A stretch of DNA of 33,079 nt from positions 1 to 33,079 of the forward strand of contig JADHKZ010000009.1 in NCBI GenBank assembly GCA_016780995.1. Direction: 5' to 3'. The first letter of the stretch is position 1. Each line of letters begins with the position of its first letter. The stretch is from Thermoleophilia bacterium. Lineage in GTDB: Bacteria > Actinomycetota > Thermoleophilia > Miltoncostaeales > Miltoncostaeaceae. The notes below the pieces were generated by a model. The model was given only the letters and a program-made list of their open reading frames with translations. It was not told the DNA's origin and did no database searches. Shown here piece by piece: positions 1 through 12,268 of this stretch. A program made the translations under genes and the position numbers.

Positions 1-19
1 TCCGCCACCGCGGAACCGG

Positions 20-922
20 TCACACCTTCAGGAAGCGGCGCAGCGTGATGCCGCTGCCGATGGCGCCCAGCAGGGCACCCGCTCCGATGAGGATGAGCGT
101 GAGCATGGGGAACGCGATGGTGCCCGCGGCCGCACCGGTCTTGGTGAGGGCGCTGTCGGCCCCCGCCGCCCAGGCGTCCACCACGCCCACCTTGATGCCC
201 CACAGCATGGCGGTGGCCACCACGGCGCCCACCAGTCCACAGATGACGCCCTCGATCATGAAGGGCCACCGGATGAACCAGTTGGTGGCGCCCACCAGGC
301 GCATCACCTCCACCTCGCGGCGACGCGCGAAGATGGACAGCCGGATCGTGTTGCCGATCAGCAGCACCGCGGCCAGCAGCAGGATGCCGATCAGCGCGAA
401 GCCAGCCCACTGCACGAACTTGGCGGCGGTCAGCAGCCGGTCGGCGGTGGTCTCGGGGTAGACGATGCCCTCGGTCGGGTCGAGCGCGGGGTCGTCCTTC
501 ACGGCGGCCACGATCACGTCGGCGTTCTCGGCCTCGGTGGGCTGCACGTTGAACTTGGCGGGAAGCGGATTGCTGGGGAGCTCATCCAGCACCGACGGGT
601 CGCGCAGGCGCTCGCGCATGATGCGCAGGGCGTCCTCCTTCGACACGTAGGTCACCGTGGCCACCGTGCCATCGGTGCGCAGGCCGTCGAGCTTGCCGCG
701 CAGGGAGTTCACCTGGGCCACCGTGGCGGTGTCGGAGATGTACACGTCCACGTCCACCTTGGCGGTCTGGGCATCCACGGCCGACCGCACGTACATGAAC
801 GACGGGATGAAGGCGCCAAGGATGAAGACGGCGATCAGTGCGGTAACCGTGGCAGCCACCGAAATGGCCGCGTTGGCGCGAATACTGCGAAGCGCCTCGC
901 GAAAGAACATGCCGATCCTCAT
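20..922 (-). CDS. ftsX: Cell division ABC transporter permease FtsX
   Basis: FtsX is the membrane half of the FtsEX complex, which in bacteria transmits ATP hydrolysis by FtsE to periplasmic or wall-bound peptidoglycan hydrolases at the division site. The 300-residue protein shows the family layout: one N-terminal membrane helix (about 19-42), an extracytoplasmic domain of about 125 residues, then three C-terminal helices (about 172-195, 223-245, 266-292). The charged segment RRREVEVMRLVGAT after the second helix is the conserved FtsX coupling region. The ATG lies inside the ftsE stop (ATGA overlap) and follows a strong GGAGGT ribosome site six bases upstream, so ftsE and ftsX are translationally coupled. 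Length is normal for Gram-positive FtsX. The call is firm. The hydrolase partner is not identifiable here, although the peptidoglycan-binding protein at 6224-8122 lies nearby. Confidence 0.96.
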   Translation of the reverse strand: MRIGMFFREALRSIRANAAISVAATVTALIAVFILGAFIPSFMYVRSAVDAQTAKVDVDVYISDTATVAQVNSLRGKLDGLRTDGTVATVTYVSKEDALRIMRERLRDPSVLDELPSNPLPAKFNVQPTEAENADVIVAAVKDDPALDPTEGIVYPETTADRLLTAAKFVQWAGFALIGILLLAAVLLIGNTIRLSIFARRREVEVMRLVGATNWFIRWPFMIEGVICGLVGAVVATAMLWGIKVGVVDAWAAGADSALTKTGAAAGTIAFPMLTLILIGAGALLGAIGSGITLRRFLKV

Positions 923-1776
923 GCCAGCACCTCCCCGGTGTCCTCGTGGTAGCCGGATGACTCCTCATCCCGGACCACCTTGCCGCGCTCCAGGGCGATC
1001 ACGCGCATCTGCATGCGGTCCACGGTGTGCTGGTCGTGCGTAGCGACCATCACCGTGGTGCCGGTGCGGTTGATGCGCAGCAGCAGGTCCATGATGCCCA
1101 TGGAGGTTTCGGGGTCGAGGTTGCCGGTCGGCTCATCCGCGATCAGCAGGCGCGGGTGGTTCACGAGGGCGCGCGCGATGCTCACGCGCTGCTGCTCGCC
1201 ACCCGACAGCTCGCGCGGAAGGCGGTCGTACTTGCCGTCCAGGCCCACCAGCGAGAGGATCTCGGGCACGCGACGGCGCACCTCCTTCTGGTTGTGGCCG
1301 GTCACCTGCAGGGCATAGGCCACGTTCTCGCCCGCCGTCCGATCGGGCAGCAGGCGGAAATCCTGGAACACGCACCCGATCGCGCGGCGCAGGTATGGAA
1401 CCTTGCCCCGGCGGAGATCACCGAGGTCACGGCCGCCCACGATCACGCTGCCCGAGGTGGGGCGCAGTTCGCGGATGACCAGGCGGATGAGCGTGGACTT
1501 GCCCGATCCGGAAGGGCCCACCAGGAACACGAACTCGCCGGTGCCCACCTGCAGCGACACGCCGTCCAGCCCGCGCGAGTTGCCGTCGTACGTCTTCACG
1601 ACCTCGCGGAACTCCACCATGGGCCCGGGGCCAGGACGGAAGATGTCGCGCTTATGGCGCTTTCCGTCCTGCACGGGGGCGCTGAACATGGGGGCCGGTA
1701 CCTCGTCCGGGGACGTGGCATCTGGCACCTGCACCAGCGTGAACTCGGGTCGGCGGCTGTCGGGGCCGTCGCTCAT
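919..1776 (-). CDS. ftsE: Cell division ATP-binding protein FtsE
   Basis: This is the cytoplasmic ABC ATPase that pairs with FtsX. It shows Walker A (VGPSGSGKST), the signature LSGGEQQRVSIARAL, Walker B (LLIADEPTGNLDP) and the switch histidine (VATHD). The canonical FtsE core starts at MVEFREVVKTY (ATG at 1620), but no ribosome site precedes that codon. The ATG at 1776 has GGGAG seven bases upstream, so I chose the longer form of 285 residues. This gives a polar, proline-rich N-terminal extension of about 52 residues. A still longer reading from 1863 lacks support. The gene overlaps ftsX by four bases. A 99-base gap with a strong hairpin separates it from the flavodoxin gene upstream, so ftsEX may have its own promoter. 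Confidence 0.95.
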   Translation of the reverse strand: MSDGPDSRRPEFTLVQVPDATSPDEVPAPMFSAPVQDGKRHKRDIFRPGPGPMVEFREVVKTYDGNSRGLDGVSLQVGTGEFVFLVGPSGSGKSTLIRLVIRELRPTSGSVIVGGRDLGDLRRGKVPYLRRAIGCVFQDFRLLPDRTAGENVAYALQVTGHNQKEVRRRVPEILSLVGLDGKYDRLPRELSGGEQQRVSIARALVNHPRLLIADEPTGNLDPETSMGIMDLLLRINRTGTTVMVATHDQHTVDRMQMRVIALERGKVVRDEESSGYHEDTGEVLA

Positions 1777-1832
1777 GTCGAAACTCCCGATCGGTGTCGG
1801 ATCCTCGTTACCGGGTGGGGTTTCGCCACCAC

Positions 1833-1855
1833 GGGGGTGGCACCTGCCACCGCCC
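1833..1855 (-). terminator. Strong hairpin between flavodoxin-like gene and ftsE
   Basis: GGTGGC (1836-1841) and GCCACC (1846-1851) pair around ACCT, and three further G-C pairs extend the stem after one bulged base. The hairpin lies about 20 bases beyond the stop of the flavodoxin-like gene and 57 bases before the ftsE start. No T-run follows on either strand, so this is not a classical intrinsic terminator. It could be a U-less terminator or an mRNA processing or stability element. Confidence 0.35.
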
Positions 1856-1875
1856 GGGGTCACATGAAACGTGCC

Positions 1876-2364
1876 TTACAGGCTGAGGGCGATGCTGCGG
1901 GCCCAGGCGGTGATGTCGTCCTTCGGGCGGTAGTCGCAGTCCTGCACGCGCATGGCGATGACCATGGCCTTCTCGCGCGCACGCAGGTTGGGGCGGTCGA
2001 TGCGGCCGGGGAAGCACCGGTGCTCGCGGGCGTCGGTCCACTGCAGCAGGCGATCGAACTGCACCGACTCCTCATCGCTGGGAAACGGCGGGCCGGTGAC
2101 CGGGCCGCTGGAGAAGATCCAACACGGCATGGCCTTCAGTGCCTCGGAGTGGCCACGCGTCCACTCGCGCACGTTCTCCACCCAGCGGGCGGCGTACACC
2201 GCACCGCCCACCACGGCCAGGGCGTAGCCCTCAGGGTCCGGGGCGCCGTCGGCGTCGAACAGCTCGGCCTCCACGCCGCCGTCGCGCAGGCCCTGCGCCA
2301 CCCACTCCCCCATCTCCATGGTGCCGCCGTGGCGCGACCCCACCACCACGATCGCCCGTGCCAT
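1876..2364 (-). CDS. Flavodoxin-domain protein (HemG/Flavodoxin_5-like)
   Basis: The 162-residue protein begins MARAIVVVGSRHGGT, a beta strand followed by a Ser/Gly/Thr-rich loop where flavodoxins bind the FMN phosphate. The strand-loop YALAVVGGAVYAARW follows, then CWIFSSGPVTG, matching the pattern of the flavodoxin-like family that includes menaquinone-dependent protoporphyrinogen IX dehydrogenase (HemG). A role as a small FMN electron-transfer protein is inferred and the substrate is unknown. The ATG lies two bases after the prfB stop and has GGAGGA six bases upstream (inside the prfB end), so it is co-transcribed with prfB. Longer in-frame readings extend into prfB and are rejected. Its place between prfB and ftsE interrupts the usual actinobacterial prfB-ftsE-ftsX order. 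Confidence 0.75.
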   Translation of the reverse strand: MARAIVVVGSRHGGTMEMGEWVAQGLRDGGVEAELFDADGAPDPEGYALAVVGGAVYAARWVENVREWTRGHSEALKAMPCWIFSSGPVTGPPFPSDEESVQFDRLLQWTDAREHRCFPGRIDRPNLRAREKAMVIAMRVQDCDYRPKDDITAWARSIALSL

Positions 2365-2366
2365 GC

Positions 2367-3509
2367 CTAGTCCTCCCCCACCACTGCGAGGCCCTTGGCC
2401 CGGCGCTCCAGCTCGGCGCGCATGAAGGGGTCGAGCGCGCCATCGAACACGGCCTGCGTGTTGCCGCTCTCGTGCCCGGTGCGCAGGTCCTTCACCATCG
2501 AGTACGGGTGGATCACGTATGAGCGGATCTGGCTGCCGAACCCGATGGTCATGGTCTCGCCGCGCTCGCGGGCGGCCTCCTCCTCGCGCCGCTGGATCTC
2601 GAGCTCCAGCAGGCGCGAGCGCAGCATGCTCATGGCCGTGGCGCGGTTCTGGGTCTGCGACCGCTCGTTCTGGCACTGCACCACCACCCCGGTGGGGATG
2701 TGCGTGATGCGCACCGCGGAGTCGGTCTTGTTCACGTGCTGCCCGCCGGCACCGCTGGCGCGGTAGGTGTCCACGCGGATGTCCTTGTCCTCGATCTCCA
2801 CCACGGCCTCGTCGGTGACCACCGGGGCCACCTGCACGGCAGCGAACGAGGTCTGGCGGCGGTTGGCCGAGTCGAATGGCGACAGGCGCACCAGGCGGTG
2901 CACCCCGCGCTCCGCGCTCATCAGGCCGTAGGCGTTGGTGCCCGCGAGAGTGAAGGTGGCGCTCTTGATGCCAGCCTCCTGGCCGTCCAGCCGGTCCTGC
3001 ACCGTGGCGCTGAAGCCGCGCGACTCGGCCCAGCGCAGGTACATGCGCAGCAGCATCTCGGCCCAGTCCTGGGCGTCGGTGCCGCCCTCGCCCGCCTGGA
3101 TGGTCACCACGGCGTCGCCGGCATCGTGCTCGCCCCCGAACAGGCGGGCCTCCTCCAGCACCAGCAGCTGGTCCTCGGCCCGGACCAGCCCGTCCACGAT
3201 CTCCTGCGTGAACTCCTCGGTGAGGCTGCCCGCGCGCTCCTCCTCGCGTGCCATGGCGGCCAGCTCGGCCAGGTCGGCCACCTCGGTGGAGAGCGTGCGG
3301 TACTGGTCGAGGCGCCCGGCGTAGCGGGCGTGCTCGGCCGATACCCGCGCGGCCCGCTCCTGGTCGTCCCAGAAGTCGGCGGCGCCCATCTGCTGCTCCA
3401 GCTCGGCCACGCGCTCGGCCGTGGCGTCGGGGTCGAGGTACTCCCCCAGCAGCGCCACGCGATCGCCCAGCTTCCCCGCCTGCTGCGCCAGTTGGTCCGG
3501 ATCGGTCAT
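2367..3509 (-). CDS. prfB: Peptide chain release factor 2
   Basis: Release factor 2 recognises UGA and UAA in the ribosomal A site and triggers hydrolysis of peptidyl-tRNA. Both diagnostic motifs are present: SPF (in VRLSPFDSANRR), the tripeptide that reads UGA/UAA, and GGQ (in GAGGQHVNKTDSAVR), which acts at the peptidyl-transferase centre. The 380-residue length is normal. The start is MTDPDQLAQQ; upstream in-frame sequence overlaps secA and is not conserved protein. In many bacteria prfB carries an in-frame UGA with a programmed +1 frameshift near codon 25. Here that region reads straight through (EYLDPD, with CTC GAC), so autoregulation by frameshifting is absent. It sits 13 bases after secA. 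Confidence 0.97.
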   Translation of the reverse strand: MTDPDQLAQQAGKLGDRVALLGEYLDPDATAERVAELEQQMGAADFWDDQERAARVSAEHARYAGRLDQYRTLSTEVADLAELAAMAREEERAGSLTEEFTQEIVDGLVRAEDQLLVLEEARLFGGEHDAGDAVVTIQAGEGGTDAQDWAEMLLRMYLRWAESRGFSATVQDRLDGQEAGIKSATFTLAGTNAYGLMSAERGVHRLVRLSPFDSANRRQTSFAAVQVAPVVTDEAVVEIEDKDIRVDTYRASGAGGQHVNKTDSAVRITHIPTGVVVQCQNERSQTQNRATAMSMLRSRLLELEIQRREEEAARERGETMTIGFGSQIRSYVIHPYSMVKDLRTGHESGNTQAVFDGALDPFMRAELERRAKGLAVVGED

Positions 3510-3522
3510 CGGAGAGGCGGCC

Positions 3523-6165
<2,643 letters not shown>

Positions 6166-6201
6166 GCAGGCGTGTCCGGACGGCCGCTTACGGGAGCGCC
6201 A

Positions 6202-6207
6202 AGCGTA
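6202..6207 (-). promoter_or_regulatory. Candidate -10 box upstream of secA (TACGCT)
   Basis: In the 58-base gap between the peptidoglycan-binding gene and secA, the minus strand reads TACGCT, fitting the TANNNT actinobacterial -10 pattern. It would give a leader of about 30 bases. No convincing -35 box is visible 16-18 bases upstream. Confidence 0.35.
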
Positions 6208-6223
6208 CCAACGGAGGCAGCCC

Positions 6224-8122
6224 CTACCCGGTGCGCGATGTCACCGCCGACCCGCTGCGCTGCAGCAGGTGAGCCCACAGGGCGTCGTCGGTGGACGACC
6301 CTCCCGCCAGGCCATGCTGGGCGCGGTATGCGCTGATGGCGTTGCGCGTGGTGGCCCCGAACCATCCGTCCACCGGCAGCGCCATTCCCTGCGATCGCAG
6401 GAGCCGCTGCAGGTGGCGCACCACGTCGCCGCGCGAGCGCAGGCCGATCACCGGGTAGCGGGTGGTGGCCCGGAGAGCCAGCGGGGCCTGGCAGCTGATG
6501 GGCGACCCCAGCGCTGGCCACTGGGCCGCGCGGGTGTTCTGCCATGCCCACCAGCTCTCGCCCTGCACCCCGGCGGCCTTGGCCGCGCACCGGAACTGGC
6601 GGATCTGCGCCGGGGTCTCGCGCATGTAGGTGCCGCCCAGGAGGGCGATGGGCTTGCCGTACACCCGGTTCCAGCGCATGGTGCGCTCCACGGCGGTGGC
6701 CGGCGACACGCGGAAGGCGCGCCAGTACACCTGGGGCATGGTGAACTGCGCCGCATTGGGTCCGGACAGGAACGCCGAGTACGGGAACCGGCCGTGCAGG
6801 TCGACATACGGGAACGTGGTGAGGCCGATGGGATACGCCGTGCCCACGCGTGCGCGGAGCGACCGCATGTACCGCGTGGCGCGCTGGTAGCGCTGCGGGA
6901 TGCGCTCGAACTCGATCTCGGCATCCACCACGAAGCAGTCGGCGCCCGCGCGCACGGCACGTGCGGCCACGGCGGCCTCGACCTCGGGGCGCGTCCCGCG
7001 CACGTACTGCCAGGCGCATACGCGCAGGCCCGCGGCCTTCAGCGGGCCCACCGCCTGGTCGAACTGCCGCCAGTAGTTGGTGCCATCACCCGACTTGACG
7101 TGCACGGTGCGCACGCCGTGGCGCTTGGCGCGGTCGATGATGCGCTGCAGGGTGGGCTCGGAGCGCTTCACGTACCAGATCCACATGCCCACCCCGCGAA
7201 CGGGCTCGGGCAGGTCCGCCGTGGAGGCGGTGCCCGGCAGGGGCACGCCCGGGTCACCGGGCGTGCACTCCGATGCGAAGCCCCACGCCTCGCGCAGGGC
7301 CACCGGGATGCCCGGGCAGGCCCCGGCCATGGACACCGCGCCCTCGGCACGGTAGGTGCCGGCCGCGATCTCGCGGAACAGCTGCATGTCGGTGGCGCCG
7401 CCCTGGCCCATGTCGGCCATCACCCAGGTGGCACCCTCCATGCGCGCGGCCAGCATGCTGCCCGGCACCTCCTGCCCCGTGCGCCCGGCGGATGCCCAGG
7501 CCGCGCGTACCTGCAGGCGCATGGCGTCGGACACCCCCAGCTCCTCGACCACGCCCGGGACGGCCGGCGGCACCGATTGCCATGCGTAAGTAACGGCGTT
7601 CACCAACTCCTGCAGGTCCTGGCTGCCGCCTCCGGGACGGGCGGTGATGGTGCCCACCAGGCGATCGCCGCGGGATGCGACGGCCAAGGTGCGCAGGCCG
7701 CCACCGGGCATCACCGCGATGGCCACGCGGCCGCCCGGAGCGGGCTCCAGCTCGGCGTTCAGGCCTGTCGTGGCGCCCGATTGGGCCAGCAGCGCCAGCG
7801 TGGCGCGGCGCACGGAGGCGCGTGCTGCCGGCGCGGACGGGAATGCACTGGCGAATGAGGTGGCCGTGCCCCCATCGGCAAGGGATGCGGTGCGCGCCGA
7901 GGTGGCCAGGGCGCCCAGGCTCGCCAGCACGTCGCGCAGCACGGCGAACTGCGGGTCGCCTGCAGCGATGACCGCGGTGGCCACCGCCTCGCCGCCATCG
8001 GACGACGTGCTGGTGGCCGCCCCCTCCCCCACCACCGCAGGACGCGGCGTGATGCGGTCGAGGTCGGCCACCAGCACGGGGTCGGCGGCCAGCGCCGGCC
8101 CCGTGGCCGCGACGGCGACCAC
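6224..8122 (-). CDS. Exported protein with TIM-barrel-like domain and C-terminal peptidoglycan-binding domain
   Basis: I do not recognise a named family for the whole protein (632 residues from GTG 8122). Three regions are visible. An N-terminal Ala/Gly-rich domain (about 14-300) is of unknown function. A central domain (about 311-535) has strand signatures of a glycoside-hydrolase-like TIM barrel (GMWIWYVKRS, VRTVHVKSGDG, LRVCAWQYV, CFVVDAEIEFE, PIGLTTFPYV, WAWQNT) with candidate acidic residues D400 and E402. A C-terminal PG_binding_1-like repeat (about 556-621) carries GDVVRHLQRLL, DGWFGATTRNAI and FQ-like YRAQHGL. The GTG start cuts into a signal peptide: the codons just upstream encode RRLISWALALVV, but no ATG, GTG or TTG precedes them before the stop at 8207. 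The true start may be CTG at 8146 or be hidden by an error. A wall-associated hydrolase or binding role is inferred. Confidence 0.8.
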   Translation of the reverse strand: MVAVAATGPALAADPVLVADLDRITPRPAVVGEGAATSTSSDGGEAVATAVIAAGDPQFAVLRDVLASLGALATSARTASLADGGTATSFASAFPSAPAARASVRRATLALLAQSGATTGLNAELEPAPGGRVAIAVMPGGGLRTLAVASRGDRLVGTITARPGGGSQDLQELVNAVTYAWQSVPPAVPGVVEELGVSDAMRLQVRAAWASAGRTGQEVPGSMLAARMEGATWVMADMGQGGATDMQLFREIAAGTYRAEGAVSMAGACPGIPVALREAWGFASECTPGDPGVPLPGTASTADLPEPVRGVGMWIWYVKRSEPTLQRIIDRAKRHGVRTVHVKSGDGTNYWRQFDQAVGPLKAAGLRVCAWQYVRGTRPEVEAAVAARAVRAGADCFVVDAEIEFERIPQRYQRATRYMRSLRARVGTAYPIGLTTFPYVDLHGRFPYSAFLSGPNAAQFTMPQVYWRAFRVSPATAVERTMRWNRVYGKPIALLGGTYMRETPAQIRQFRCAAKAAGVQGESWWAWQNTRAAQWPALGSPISCQAPLALRATTRYPVIGLRSRGDVVRHLQRLLRSQGMALPVDGWFGATTRNAISAYRAQHGLAGGSSTDDALWAHLLQRSGSAVTSRTG

Positions 8123-8159
8123 CAGGGCCAGGGCCCAGCTGATCAGGCGGCGTGGCGCG

Positions 8160-8747
8160 TCAGGCCCCTTCGATGAGGCCGAAGTCGCCGTCGCGGCGGC
8201 GGTAGATCACGCTCACCTCACCGCTCGACTCATTGCGGAAAACGAAGAACGCGTGGTCCACCAACTCAAGGCGCACGGCGGCGTCCTCGGGCGTGAGCGA
8301 CGGCATCTCGAAGCGCTTGCTGCGCACGATGCGGATGGGCGGCGGCGCCTCCACGGCCTCGGTGGCCTCCTTGCCCAGGCGGTCCAGCGCGGCGATCTCT
8401 GCCGGCGTCGACGCGATGGCCTCGATGCCTGGGCCGTGATGGTCCTTGCGGCGCTCGCGCAGGCGCTGGGCCGCACGCTCGATGCGGTGCGCCGCCAGGT
8501 CGATGGCCGCGTACATGTCGGAGTCGGCCTCGCGCACGCGCAGCACGGGTCCCTTGCTGCGCACCGTCACCTCGGCGATCTGGCTGCGCGCGATGCTGGG
8601 GTTGTGCTCCACCGAGAGCTCCACCTCCACCTGTGCGGAGTCGGCGATGGGACCGAGCACCCGCTCGATCTTCTGCATGCGCTTCTCGGCGTGGGCCTCG
8701 AGTGCCTCGGTGACCGGGACGTTGCGTCCCCTGACGTGGAGCTCCAT
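8160..8747 (-). CDS. hpf: Ribosome hibernation promoting factor, long form
   Basis: HPF binds the 30S decoding centre in stationary phase and, in its long form, dimerises 70S ribosomes into inactive 100S particles. The 195-residue protein has the S30AE domain (about 1-100, with MELHVRGRNVPVTEALEAHAEKR and the basic helix RIERAAQRLRERRKDH) joined by a linker to the C-terminal dimerisation domain (about 135-190: IVRSKRFEMPSLTPEDAAVRLELVDHAFFVFRNESS and VIYRRRDGDFGLIE). The start ATG has GGAGAGGGG about nine bases upstream. A good promoter candidate (8782-8809) lies immediately in front, overlapping the end of comF. The order comF-hpf-secA is typical of Actinomycetota. Confidence 0.97.
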   Translation of the reverse strand: MELHVRGRNVPVTEALEAHAEKRMQKIERVLGPIADSAQVEVELSVEHNPSIARSQIAEVTVRSKGPVLRVREADSDMYAAIDLAAHRIERAAQRLRERRKDHHGPGIEAIASTPAEIAALDRLGKEATEAVEAPPPIRIVRSKRFEMPSLTPEDAAVRLELVDHAFFVFRNESSGEVSVIYRRRDGDFGLIEGA

Positions 8748-8781
8748 CGCTGCCGCCCCTCTCCGTAGCTGCCGTCTCCCG

Positions 8782-8809
8782 ACTCTAGTGCCCTACGCGA
8801 CCGGGGCAA
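8782..8809 (-). promoter_or_regulatory. Candidate promoter of hpf
   Basis: On the minus strand TTGCCC (8809-8804) and TAGAGT (8787-8782) are separated by 16 bases, a reasonable sigma-A/HrdB-type promoter. It overlaps the end of the comF-like gene and leaves a leader of about 28 bases carrying the hpf ribosome site. Confidence 0.5.
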
Positions 8810-9488
8810 CCCGGGCCAGTGACACCGCGCCCACCCGCGCGCACCCCGCCGTCCGCAGGGCGCGGGCGGCGGCGCTCAGGGTGGAGCCGGTGGTCACCAC
8901 GTCGTCCACCAGCACCGCATGCAAGGGCGCCGGGCGCACGGCCCGGAACGCGCCCTGCACCTGCCGGCGGCGGGCGGGCGCGCCCGCCCCGCGCTGCGCA
9001 GGCGCCCCGTCGGGCCGGCTCAGCACCGGCTGCATCGGCACCCCCCAGGCATCTGCGAGGCGCTGCGCAAGCAGATCGGCCTGGTTGAACCCGCGCTCGG
9101 CGAGGCGGCGAGGCGCCAGCGGCACGGGCACCAGCACCGCGCCGGGTGGTGGTGGCGCGATGCGGCGCACCATGACATCGGCCAGCAGCGGGGCCAACGC
9201 GCGGCGGTGCAGGTCCTTCACCGCGCTCACCAGGTCGGGCACGGGATACCGGTACGGCGCGGCCTGCCGTGCCCACGCCACCCCCGGGATGCACTGGCCG
9301 CACGCCGCGCAGGGCACGGGCCACGGGTGCCCGCAGCCCGTGCACGCGGCGGGGCCCAGCGGGGCGATTGCGTCGGCGCACGGCGCGCACAGCGGCGGGC
9401 CCGGCATGCCGCACGCGGCGCAGCCATCGCCGATGAGCGAGTCGAGGATTGCGGTGGCAATGCGCCCCATGGGCCCCATGGTGGCCAT
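8793..9488 (-). CDS. ComF-family phosphoribosyltransferase-like protein
   Basis: The 231-residue protein has two N-terminal cysteine clusters ([15 protein letters not shown] and [18 protein letters not shown]), a zinc-finger arrangement seen in ComF/GntX proteins. The C-terminal PRPP-binding motif is [20 protein letters not shown], and [15 protein letters not shown] is the conserved ComF segment. Family members with known roles act in DNA uptake (ComFC) or are uncharacterised; the substrate here is unknown. The start is uncertain among ATGs at 9488, 9479 and 9470. GGGGCCC just before the one at 9470 could serve as a ribosome site. It is divergent from infA and upstream of hpf. Confidence 0.88.
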   Translation of the reverse strand: MATMGPMGRIATAILDSLIGDGCAACGMPGPPLCAPCADAIAPLGPAACTGCGHPWPVPCAACGQCIPGVAWARQAAPYRYPVPDLVSAVKDLHRRALAPLLADVMVRRIAPPPPGAVLVPVPLAPRRLAERGFNQADLLAQRLADAWGVPMQPVLSRPDGAPAQRGAGAPARRRQVQGAFRAVRPAPLHAVLVDDVVTTGSTLSAAARALRTAGCARVGAVSLARVAPVA

Positions 9489-9549
9489 GCACGGCGCGCG
9501 GGAATGTGCCGGATGGTCCGGAATGCGTGCCTATCCGCCCCCGCCGCGC

Positions 9550-9555
9550 TACCGT
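9550..9555 (+). promoter_or_regulatory. Candidate -10 box of infA (TACCGT)
   Basis: TACCGT fits TANNNT and lies in the 117-base divergent gap between the comF-like gene and infA. It would give a leader of about 45 bases ending in a strong ribosome site. The -35 region 17 bases upstream (GTGCCT) is weak. Confidence 0.35.
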
Positions 9556-9605
9556 TCCCTCCACACGCGGGGCACGGTGCCCCGGGAGCGACGAGAGGAG
9601 CCGTC

Positions 9606-9833
9606 ACGGCCTCCACCGAGAAGGAACAGGCAATTGAGTTCGAGGGCGAGGTCACCGAGGCCCTGCCCAACACGTTCTTCCGCGTCGAGCTGGACGGCGG
9701 CCACGTAGTGCTAGCCAAGCTGGCCGGCCGCATGCGCCGCAACTACATCCGCGTGAACCCGGGTGACAAGGTGAAGGTAGAGGTCTCCCCCTACGACCTC
9801 ACGCGAGGCCGCATCACCTACCGCCTCAAGTAG
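9606..9833 (+). CDS. infA: Translation initiation factor IF-1 (apparent ACG start)
   Basis: IF-1 binds the ribosomal A site during initiation and assists IF-2 and IF-3. The 75-residue sequence is a complete S1/OB-fold IF-1: [64 protein letters not shown] covers the family end to end and is only conserved text from residue 12 on. No ATG, GTG or TTG lies in frame at the 5' end. A strong ribosome site (GAGAGGAG, 9593-9600) sits five bases before an ACG at 9606. Starting there gives (M)[11 protein letters not shown], which lines up well with the actinobacterial MA-KK-DGAIEV type of N-terminus. An alternative is ATT at 9633, with AAGGA seven bases upstream. A sequencing error (ATG read as ACG) is also possible. 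The gene identity itself is certain. Confidence 0.9.
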   Translation, partial: TASTEKEQAIEFEGEVTEALPNTFFRVELDGGHVVLAKLAGRMRRNYIRVNPGDKVKVEVSPYDLTRGRITYRLK

Positions 9834-9858
9834 TCCCTGCCGCCACCCCGCGCCGCCC

Positions 9859-10881
<1,023 letters not shown>

Positions 10882-10936
10882 CGCCCCGTCCCGCAGGGCG
10901 ATGATGTCCTCCGGGGCGAGGCCGGTCGTGCTCAGA

Positions 10937-12268
<1,332 letters not shown>

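Noticed and set aside
9834-9858. Bidirectional terminator between convergent infA and mtnA
   Set aside because: Only a weak 6-bp complement (CCGCGC/GCGCGG) that runs into mtnA, without T-runs. Too weak to annotate.
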